In this document: positions 46,047 through 55,489 of the stretch, piece by piece | How the letters are laid out: the number at the start of each line of letters is the position of its first letter | Numbering within the stretch: the stretch's first letter is position 1 | NCBI RefSeq assembly: GCF_000226115.1 | Contig: NC_016457.1 | Span: forward strand, 7,688,001-7,752,000 | DNA length: 64,000 nucleotides | From: Thermothielavioides terrestris NRRL 8126 | Lineage: Eukaryota; Ascomycota; Sordariomycetes; Sordariales; Chaetomiaceae | Direction: 5' to 3' | The notes under the pieces: model-generated | Database searches by the model: none | Told to the model about the DNA's origin: nothing | Seen by the model: the letters and a program-made list of their open reading frames with translations, nothing else | Translations under genes and position numbers: made by a program

Positions 46047-49000
46047 TTACTCAAGCCTTGCGTTCCTGTCCCCCTGATCGTCTCCCTGCACCATATGACG
46101 CACATCCTGCAGGTTGAGGAGCTCCCTGAAGTGCTCGAACTTCTGGCGAGTCAACACCTTCGTAAGCCCATCTGCAGGCATCTCAGCAGTTGGCAAGTAC
46201 GCGACCTCGAAAGATCCCTTCGCGTGTTCCTGACGCAGCCACATGTTGTGGATGTCAACATGACGCAGGCGAGTGCTGATGCGTTCGTTCTCTCCCACCA
46301 CGAGCCGGATGGTCTGCGTGTTGTCACAGAACACAGTCCAAGGCACACCCAGCTCAAGTTGCAGGTCGCTGAGGAAACGCTTGAACGCCATTGTCTCCCG
46401 CGCTGCGGTGGACAGAGCGAGGAGCTCCGCCTCCGTAGACGAGGTGGTGACTGTATCTTGGCGCGCAGCCTTCCAATGAACGAGCCCACCGAACAGAGAG
46501 ATGAGATAGCCTTGTGACGACCTGCGCGTATCAGGATCATCCGCATGCGACGCGTCCCCTGCGATGAGCAAGATTTGCGTGGGAGCAGCATCCTGCGGCA
46601 CACCCCCGAACTGAATAGCGAGGAAGCGCGTGCCAAACAGGTAGGAGATTGCATGCTTTGCAGCATCAATGTGTGTCCCCGAGGGGTTCGTCAGGAAGTG
46701 CGAGAGCAACGATGCCGGGAACGCGACCTCCGCGCGCAGTACGACCGCGGCGTAGAGTAGCGATCCAACAAGCTCCTGGAACAGCCTGATCTGCGCTCGA
46801 GTGGCAGTGCCAGTGAACTTGCGGAGTTCCATTACAGGGAGAGGGATGCTTGGAAAGGTGATTTGATCCGCGAGACCGAAGCGCTTCGCAATCTTCTCGA
46901 TGTACTGGTCAAGGCAGAGCCAGATCTTGCGTTGCGCGCGGTCGCGGATCACCCTGATGCCCGTCGCGGATCACCCTGATGCCCAGGAACCAAGCCACGT
47001 CCCCCTTTTCGTGCACTTCGTACTTCGCTTTCAGAGCGTCGATGATCCTCTGAGCTGTCTCCGCGTGGTCTCTGTGGTAGAAGACTAGGTAGTCGTCCAC
47101 GTAGAACAGCACGAGCACGCGCCGTTGGCGATCGAAGAACAAGCATGGCTCCTCAGGCGAAGCTGTGAGGCCGAGCTTCCGAAGTGTGCCGGAGAACTCT
47201 CGGTACCAGAGCAACGGAGACTCTCGCAAGCCGTACAGAGCTCTCTGCAGTTCCACAAGAAATCCAGGCTCTTCGAACCCCTCAGGCATCTCGCAAACAA
47301 CACCCTCAGGCAGGTCCGCATTCAAGAACGCCTGCGCTACGTCGAACTGCTTGACCTCAAGATCAAACTGCGCGGCGATAGCCATCATTGTGCGGAACGA
47401 GCGCGCTGCGAGTGTGGCTGCATAAGTGCTTTGCAGAGTAGTGAGCTCCTGAAGGTCGCCTCGAACGCAGATGCGAGACTTGCACTTCTCGAGGTTGCCA
47501 TTCTGATCGAACTTGTAGACGAAAACCCACTTCAGAGGGAGTGGTCTTCCTTTGAAGGTCTCGCGCCGAATCTTGCGCCATGTCTTCCTGTTGACGAGAT
47601 TGCGAATCTCTTCCTCAGCCGCTTTGATGAACTCGGGCCCTTGAGGGTGGTTGGCGAGATCCCTCCAGCGCTTAGGAAGCTTGGCGAGGTCGTCAAAATG
47701 CACCCGGGGCCTGCTTGGCGTTGCCCCAGGACGCGCGTCACGATGTTGGCGGACTGCCGCCGCGAAAACCGCATGCAATGTGCGGTGCTGGATGCTGTCG
47801 CCCTCCTGCAGAGCGATTACAGGGTCATCCAAAAATGTGTGGCTGAACGAATGCCACGCGTGCTGATCTGGTACGTCGATGCTCTCCTCATGGTACATGG
47901 GGGCTGCGAAGCACACCAGACCGCCGCTTCCGCCTGCACCGCCGCCGGGAGACTGTCTACGGATCCGTCTTGAGTAACGAGTTGGTGGTCCGTATACCTT
48001 GCGCACGTACTTGCGCTTCTCCCTCGCTGGCGTGGCTGCGGGTGTTCCAGAATCAGGCTGAGAACCATGGTTTGAGGCGTCTTCCCAGTCGTCTGGAGCC
48101 TCTGGCTGATCGCCAGGGCGGTCGACCTCCTCTTCACTGCTAGGAGTATCGACTGCGGCAGCACTTGCCGTCGTGCTGCCCTGGCTGGCACTCCTAGTTG
48201 TGCCGCCAGCGACGCTGCTACTGGCGTCTCCGATAACTGCATCAGGGGCCTCCGATGATGCAGTTCCCACCGGTCTGCTGTCACTGCTAGCACCGTGATC
48301 AGCAGGGGGGCCGCTCCCTCCAAAACCGTCCGGGCGTTCCTGGCGCGGCTCCGGTGTTGGTTCTGGAGTGTAAAGACCACCAGTGGGCTCCTCACCCGAA
48401 CTCTGGCCGCGATGCTCGAGTACTTCCGCACCCCCCAGACAGGATGGAGAGTGGGGAGGAGCCTGCCCTTCCGGTTCCCGTTCAGTCACACCCCCCAGAT
48501 GTCCTGGAGAGCCGGGAACCGTCACTGGGTCTTCATGGGCATCTGTAACTCCGAACGGCACTGCCTCGGCGTCCCGAGGCTCTATGGGGAGTTCGATGAG
48601 CTCAACAACCTTTCTGGCGACTGCCACCGATTGAGCATCAAGCTGCTCCTCTCCCTCCCGGTAGAACGTGCGTTCGTCAAAGGTCACGTTGCGCGTTGTG
48701 ATGACCTTCCTGAGTTTCGGTACCCAGATGCGGTAAATGTTGGACGCCCTGTATCCAACAAGATACCCGATGTGCGCTCTGGGCTTGACCTTCCCAGCAC
48801 GCCTCTCAATCCCCTTTTCGCGTTCCTTCGTCAGCGGGTACGCTCGGCAGCCGTACGCATAAACGCCGCCCCAGTTAGGGCGCAGGTCGGCAGTCAGGGA
48901 ATGCACGAGACCGGGCTGATACCAGCGAAACCAGTGTCTGAACCAAGAGTCGAGCACCTCGTTCGGTGAGCGGTAGTTGCGAGCGCGACTTGGGCTTATG

Positions 49001-51438
49001 CCGTGCAAGTACGCAGCTGCAACCGTCGACTCTGGCCACAGGTTCTGAGGAAGTCCGGCGCCCGTGAGCATTGCAAGGCTCTTTGTGATAAGTTCTTTGC
49101 CTGCGCGTTCTGAACCGCCGTTGGGCTCCTTGGTATCCGAAGGCGTAACCTCCAAGTCGATGCCCTGCTCCTGCGCCCAGAGCTCGTACGCTGTGTATCC
49201 CTTGATGCCAATGACACTGGTGTCGCCATCCTGCCTGATCTTGCAGATGGGCAGCCCGAATTGGCGTTTCACCCAGCGTTCGAAGCGGACGAGCTCATCG
49301 TACACACTGTCGTGCGTCTTGCGTATGAGTGGAGTCGCGAAAAGCTTCCCACTGTACTCGTCCTTGATGACCAGCAGCCAGTTCGAGCCGTCAAGTGCCC
49401 TCGGAAAGTCGAACAGGTCCCAAGAGACCCTCCAAAATGGGCGTGGTGACGGCTTCGATGGTGGGCGGCGCGAAATAACCTGTTCCGCGTATGCCTGCGC
49501 GCATACCTCGCATTCCAGTCTGCGAGGCCCGCGAATCCGCACACCTCTGGCGTTCAAGACGAGATGTTCCAGCGCCTCTGAACTCAGATGACCAGATCTG
49601 ATGTGCCAGAGAGCAGCTGGGTCTTCTCTCTCTGGGAGCGGGTCCTTGGAGGGCCTGCTCCTCCCAAAGTTCTTCACAACTGCAGCGCTCAAAGTCACAA
49701 GTCCGGCAAAGCTTCTGGGGAGCACCCGAAGGGCATCAGAGTAGGAGGAAAGAGCATTGTATTGCAAGAAGGTCAGGTTGAACTTCTCGACCAGCTGCCT
49801 GAGTACAATACTCTTCTCCAAAGTTCCCCAACGCAGCGTGCAATCCAGACCGCAGTACCAAGCGCCCTGCGCTCGAAGGCGTCTCTCAGAGACAATGTTG
49901 ACGTGAAAGCCCTCGACGACAGCAACGTTGTCTATGACAAGGTCCTCAGTGTTCGGGCCGCGCGCGCCGTTCAAAACGTTCTTGATGATCCATTTGCCGC
50001 GGCCAGAGATTGGGAAGGATGTGGTGCCTGCCTCAACAGTCTCACCGCTCGTCTTGACGAACGTGCCAGGGACAAGGAGAGCCCTGTCATTGACGAGATT
50101 GACCGCTCCACAGTTGTCAAACAGAATGCACTTGCTGAGCGGGTGTGGGCCAAACTCGAGAGATGCGAACACGCCACGCGCTCCTTCGAGCTCGCTTGCG
50201 ATCGCTGGGTCGATGACAGCGTGCACCTGGAGCGCTCCCGGAAATGAAGGACCCGCGCCACTATTGGAACTAGTGGTCTTGGCGTTTGACGATGCGTTCT
50301 GGATCTTCCAACCGAGCTTCTGGAGCTCCACTCGAAGGTCGTTCCAGCGCTCCTTGGCGAATCGTTGGCGCACTGCATTCACCGCGTCGTTTGGGAGCGT
50401 CACGCCGTTCAGGGATTCCCCTGTCAGAGCGTACCGAAGTTGCCGACATTCCGAGGGAAACCACCAGTGGCGAAAAGTCTTCGGCTTGCACGGGCAGTCG
50501 CGGTTCTTCTTGCGCTTCTGACTGCCCTTCTGACCGTTCTGCGCTCCTGGAAGCACGGGGTAGGCTCCAGGCTTCGGGTGGACCACCGCTTCAGCCTGGA
50601 GGATCGCCTCGAGTGAGAGAGCCAAGTCGAGAAGGGTTGGTCCTTTGCCGCCGAGCTTCTCAGTCACACTGATATCCTTCAGCATGCGAGTCGCCCACTC
50701 TGGATCCAAGCGTCTCTGCACAGTCTTGAGGAATGTGGTGACGGCTGTTGCGTCGGTGACTGCGGCGATGTTGGCCGCCCTTGCGCGGTGGAGGACCGAC
50801 ATGTACTCGAGAATCCAGGTCCTGGGTTCGACGCCGCTCTGGCTGCCTCTGGCAAGGACAGTTGCGTACTCCTCGGCAAGCGCAGTGAAAGTAGCGCTGT
50901 TGGAGGGTGCGATAATCTTGCGCAGCGTCTGTATAAACCCGCGTGTGCCGGTGACGTTCTCGGCCTCCATGATGTCGTGTGCGGTGTGTGCGTAGCGGTC
51001 GCTGACAGACACGTTGATCATCTCGCGGAGCTTGTTGACGGCACGGAACGCCGCAGTGTCGATGGCGGACTTCGAGAACGCCTCGCACAGCTTGAGGAAT
51101 TCACGGCGGATCTCCTCCTCAGTAGGATTGGTTGACTGAGGTTCCTCGCCACGGGTGGTGGGATCGGCTGCCTTCCAGGCTTGCAGTGCAGTGTGCCACG
51201 CCTGAAGATGGCGGTCCTGGACCGCCTGACGTGCCGCACCCTGGGTGGGCTGCACAGGAAGGCCGAGCATCTCAGCCTCGGTGGCGAGCTCGGTGTCTGG
51301 GTCGATGATGTGCCAGACACGCAGGTTGTTGGCCTCTTGGCGAACAGCAGAGATCCATCTTGGCCAGTCCTTGGGGCTGTCGAGGGTTGGAAGCGCTGCA
51401 ACAGCAACGGTGACGGTTTTCTCAGTTTCGAGTGTCAT
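46047..51438 (-). CDS. Copia gag-pol polyprotein, interrupted by a frameshift
   Basis: The main frame (51,438-46,909, 1509 codons) starts MTLETEKTVTVAVAALP. Gag-like residues 1-300; a non-standard knuckle C-x-C-x6-H-x6-C at 315-331; protease region with DNCGA at 441-445; integrase zinc site (H612, H617, C643, C646); integrase acidic residues in WDLFDF, QDGDTS and NGGSERAG; a Ser/Pro/Glu-rich linker 950-1140; reverse transcriptase 1290-1490 with FDVAQAFLNADL and FYVDDYLVF. After residue 1492 a 22-bp tandem duplication (46,941-46,983) shifts the frame to an early stop. The RNase H part (about 46,952-46,047) continues in another frame with TSSTEAELLALS, FCDNTQTIRLV and HVDIHNMWLRQE. So the sequence encodes every domain but cannot make the whole polyprotein in one frame. 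Confidence 0.93.
46941..46983. repeat. 22-bp-period tandem duplication breaking pol
   Basis: The 21-base string starting GTCGCGGATC and ending CCTGATGCC occurs at 46,941-46,961 and again at 46,963-46,983. The period of 22 is not a multiple of three. The peptide GIRVIRD is encoded by both copies, in different frames. This is a simple slippage-type duplication. Confidence 0.95.
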
Positions 51439-51581
51439 CTTGAAGCAAACTGAGGTGTGCTGCGTTGTTCAGACTGAACGATGGGGGTGATGTGAACTTG
51501 TGGGAGTTGTTGACGATCGAGAAAACTGGAAGTGGTTGTTGGAGAAAAGAAGAAGGATGGCCCCAACTGGGCTACACCGCT
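51439..51581 (-). other. Leader of the copia element between primer-binding site and gag
   Basis: The short untranslated leader expected between the primer-binding site and the gag ATG at 51,438. It contains CCTTCTTCTTTTCTCC on the minus strand. No other feature is seen. Confidence 0.5.
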
Positions 51582-51615
51582 GTTATGAGTGTTGTGCGCG
51601 AACCGGGCTCATAAC
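51582..51615 (-). promoter_or_regulatory. Primer-binding site matching initiator tRNA-Met anticodon arm, in an inverted repeat
   Basis: Directly inside the 5' LTR the plus strand reads GGGCTCATAAC (51,605-51,615), the sequence of the anticodon stem-loop of eukaryotic initiator tRNA-Met. The element RNA would carry its complement, GTTATGAGCCC. Internal (half-tRNA) priming of this kind is known for copia-type elements. The octamers GTTATGAG (51,582-51,589) and CTCATAAC (51,608-51,615) form a perfect inverted repeat with an 18-nt loop. Confidence 0.8.
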
Positions 51616-51797
51616 TGAGAAGAGCAGCGAAGTGGGGCCATGCAGGATGCAGAGGCATGTGTATTGAGAGAGGTGCTCCTCTCAAGCTGGGTGGGAGGAG
51701 CGCCGAGGTCTATATACATGTGTGGGCAGAGCTGACATGTGCCCCCTGAGCGCAGGGAGCCTGGCAGATAGAGTCACGTGTGCACTAGCACGCGACA
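51616..51797 (-). repeat. 5' LTR of the copia element
   Basis: 182 bp, identical to 44,217-44,398. It should hold the element's promoter (TATATA in CATGTATATAGA on the minus strand) and drive transcription leftwards into gag-pol. Confidence 0.95.
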
Positions 51798-52020
51798 AAA
51801 AATCATAATAGTATAGGGCGACTTACTCTTCTTAGGTAGCTATTTTTTCGTACCCTAGTTGCTAGCGCCCTTCTGTTTTTTCGAGGTTAGTATAACCAGT
51901 TGCTTAGCGTCACTGTTACTCTTATCGTCGACGTCTTTATACTCCTTAGCAAGCATTTTCTCTAATACTAAGATCAACCTACTATAAAAAAAACATAGCA
52001 ATATAAGGCGACTTACTCTT
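51798..52020. repeat. Tandem roughly 185-bp repeat split by the copia insertion
   Basis: Sequence left of the element (44,061-44,216: CTTAGGTAGC ... GTCGACGTC ... CCTACTATA) resembles sequence right of it (51,831-51,990) in the same order and spacing. The right-flank piece 51,803-51,830 (ending GGGCGACTTACTCTT) matches the end of the second copy (about 51,995-52,020). The element therefore inserted inside one unit of an older tandem repeat. Confidence 0.7.
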
Positions 52021-52735
52021 CTTTGCTACACTTATTCTAGAGCTAGTTGTAACCTTGTCTATAGGTAGTTTAATCACTAGTCGCAACCTCGCTTTGATCG
52101 GCGGCTTATACTTATTAAGCTTAATCCTTTAGCCGTCATTAGTCTATATCTTAGCTAAGAATCGTAGGGCTATCTCTGTAGCTTCTAGATACGCCTTTTT
52201 CTAGGCCTTCTAGGCCCTACTAGTAGCGTTATTGCCAATATTAGCTTCGTCGTAGTCCAGGAGTAATAGTATAAAACTATAGATATTATGTAAGGTAGGC
52301 CCTCTGTCGAAGCTCCTTAGACTAGGGCCGGGTACGCTATTAAGTAGCTTTTTTATAGCTCTATGCCACCTAAGTACAGACTTGTTAAAGGATCGGCTAA
52401 ACGAGTTCTCCCTACTAGTGTAAGTCTTAGCAATATCGTTTTCGACTTTCTAGGCTAGTTTCTTACTTATTTTTACAACCAACGCTTTCTCCTCTACTAT
52501 TGCGCCTCTTCGAGTCCTATCTACTATTAAAGTTATATCCTAGTTATTAGTAAACTAGCTATAAGATATAGAAACTTACCTAGAATCGAGTATATAACAC
52601 TGATATAAAAACGATTATAGTGGTATTATTGCTACTAATGTTGTTTAAAACGAGCTAGAGGAGGAAAGGTTGGATTAGCGAAGCGTTAGCGAAATGAAAA
52701 AAAGTTTAGTTCAAAAGAGTAAAGCTTCTAGTGGT

Positions 52736-52825
52736 TAGAAGAAGGGAGAGACTACGTTAGTAGAAGGAGGGAGAAACTATGTTGGTAGAAGGAGGGAAAG
52801 ACCACGTTGGTAGAAGAAGATTACG
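52736..52825. repeat. Minisatellite, about three and a half 25-bp units
   Basis: Units read TAGAAGGAGGGAGAAACTA plus TGTTGG with transition differences, head to tail. It is purine-rich on the plus strand and gives no spaced pattern. Confidence 0.7.
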
Positions 52826-55489
52826 ATAGTTAGCGAACTAGAAGATTGGAAAACCTTAAGGTACTTATATAGTATTGTCGAGGTACTTGTTTAGAAATGG
52901 GCTAAAGTTAGCCAATTTAGTTAAGTGTAAAAAGGTTAGAAGTAGATAGGTCTATCGGTAAACACTCTATAGGTTAGAAGACGGGGAAGTCTAATACCGT
53001 TAAGCATCGAGTGTTCGATATTAGCAGGTAGAGGATCACTAGTAATATATTCAGGGACCGCTATAGGCTACTCGCCCTTGTTGGCTTAGGCTAGCGTCAA
53101 GGATAGCCTATAGTAGTCTACCTTACTATAGAAACCTAGGTCGGTAGTAGTTGTTGAAAGATCCTATATATATAATCAACTAGGTAGAGGCGAAGCTCGA
53201 ATATAAAATGACTCTCTTATACCCTTCAACCTATCTATCTCCGTCGCCTATCCCAAGCCAGATCTATACTCAAGTCTGCTAGCTATATAGGACTCTACTT
53301 GCACTATATCCTACGATCTATCCCCTTCCCTATAGGCATATCTATATTAAAGTAAACGAAATTTTATATTCGAATCCTGCTATATCCCTAGGGATATATT
53401 AGTCCTATATAGTAGTACGAAAAGGCTAACTAACCATTCTTATATCAAGATATCAGTATATATCTATCTATTCGCCCCCCTAACTAAATACCCTAGAACT
53501 GCCCTAGCCAAAATTCATAGTACATAGCAAGGCAATACTAACGATATTCGTATCGTAAATAGCAATAAATCTAGTATCACTCGCTATCTCCTAGCAACGT
53601 TCTAATAGAGGGGAAGTTTGGTTTATATACATCGATGTCCGGGTCGTCTATATAGATAAACTAACGCTTCTCCACCCTCAACCTCTTAGATATACGAGCT
53701 TTGAAGAACCTTATAATACTACGGGGATAGGGATAGTAGCGACTATACCAATCAGAGCTATAGATCGTCTTAAAGTAGCTAATAAACGAAGAGCAGTCAA
53801 CGTTAAACTCTCTCTTCGAGTCTAGATCGTCGAGGTAGTTGATATACAACTTAGTACAATATCTAAGCTCAATAAACAGTACTAGATATACTCCTATTAG
53901 ACACTACTAGGCTTTTTATAATAGGGAATTCGACTTATATTTACACTAGTTCTATATATCCTCCTTGCTCTTTACAATATTGAGATAATTATTAACGAAA
54001 TCGAAGACCTTAATAAACAACTATAGACTGAACTAACGCTCAAGCTTAGAGCAAATGATCTTTAGGTTGCTATAGCTCTTATACACTAGACTCTCGCTAG
54101 CTATCCTCTAGTTCAATACCTAGATTAGGTAACGATAGGAGTAAGTATTAAGCTGAATAGTCTATTAGATATTTTATAGCTTACAATTAGATTGTTGATA
54201 ATCTATAGTTGCTAGTTCGCTATATTGCCCCTAACTCTTAATACTATATAATCCTAGACAAACTGGTCCTATTTACAGTTGAGGTCGCTTATATAGAAAT
54301 CGACGATTTTATTCTAGGTCTCGTCGATCAGAGTTAGAAGGTAAGAGATCCAAAAGTTATATTCTATTGTCTTAAGTCGTATATAGATCGTATCCTTAGT
54401 TTCCTTATTCAAGGCCTATATATATTTACGTTTATTGCTCCTAGGCTACTAGGACGAGTTATAGATTCGCTCCTATAAAAAAGAGTATTAGACACTTGGT
54501 TTAGGTAAAGAAGAGGAACGCCATTTATATCTAGTCTAGTGAAGAAATCCTAGAGGCTCTACTCTACGTCTACTTCCTACTTAGCGTTAAATGGATTCTC
54601 TTGCCCTAGCTTACCTATAAATATATTGGAGCTATTGTCCTTATTGTACCTAGCGCTATTGCTAGCCAACACCGCGTAGTTGCCACTCTAAGAATTTGCC
54701 TAACTATCAATTTACGTAGCTGGTACAACTACTAAAGATTCTAGTCTAGTACACTAGCCACCGCTCTAGCCACTACGCACTATATCGCTAGTTATTATAG
54801 TGGACAGGGCTATACTAAGAACAATACAATTGTATTTGGTATACCTTTTACAATAAGGATGGTCGGTAGAGGATAGGGCGTTAGAGGGCTTGAGCCAATT
54901 AGTAATAACAACATCGAGTCATCGATATAAGAGCGGCAAGCTAAAAATAACCCGACAATTGAGCGACTATAGCGAGAATTTCCAGGCTTTAATAGTAAGA
55001 AAATGGTACCTAGGTTAGGAAGGCGCGCCCCTTTGTAGTATAAGTAAGGTCGATAGCGATAGCAGGGCGCCTACGTAGGGCTAAGTACAGTGGTTGGTAA
55101 TACCTTAGGGTTTTTATAGCCTACCCATTGTCTAGTCCCTAAGAGCTATAATGTCGGAAACCTCTTGTCCTAGAGCCTACTATCCTAGTAGCAACCCTAG
55201 CAACCCAATTTAACCGCTATACTAGAACGCCGATTCAACTTTTAGCACTGACCTAGCTTTTACTAGATATAGCGTTTCTACAACTCTACTAGCGCTAGCT
55301 AACTACGTATTCTAAAACATACCTTTAATAGCTCAATCGATTTCAATACCGAATAGAAGCGCTATAAAGACGCTAAAGCTACTACGAAAAAACCTGCCTA
55401 GCAAGTGCTAAACCCCAATGGCCATTAAGTACTAAACCTCAACGGCTATACTATATAAGATGGTCCTTGCTATACGAAAGCAGGCTACC

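Larger units (their letters stand above)
44217..51797 (-). mobile_element. Ty1/copia LTR retrotransposon, near full length, minus orientation
   Basis: A 7.6 kb element whose GC-rich composition contrasts with the AT-rich island around it. It has two 182-bp LTRs, identical base for base by my comparison, starting TG and ending CA, and a 5-bp AAAAA target-site duplication. In element orientation (reading right to left): 5' LTR 51,797-51,616, primer-binding site, gag-pol 51,438-46,047, an extra gene on the opposite strand (45,046-45,959), polypurine tract 44,410-44,399 and 3' LTR 44,398-44,217. Domain order protease, integrase, reverse transcriptase, RNase H makes it copia-type. Identical LTRs and lack of RIP-type mutation indicate recent insertion, although pol is frameshifted. 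Confidence 0.95.

Noticed and set aside
46909..46981. Programmed ribosomal frameshift joining the two pol frames
   Set aside because: The 22-bp tandem duplication fully explains the shift, and the overlap contains no typical slippery site; a duplication is simpler.
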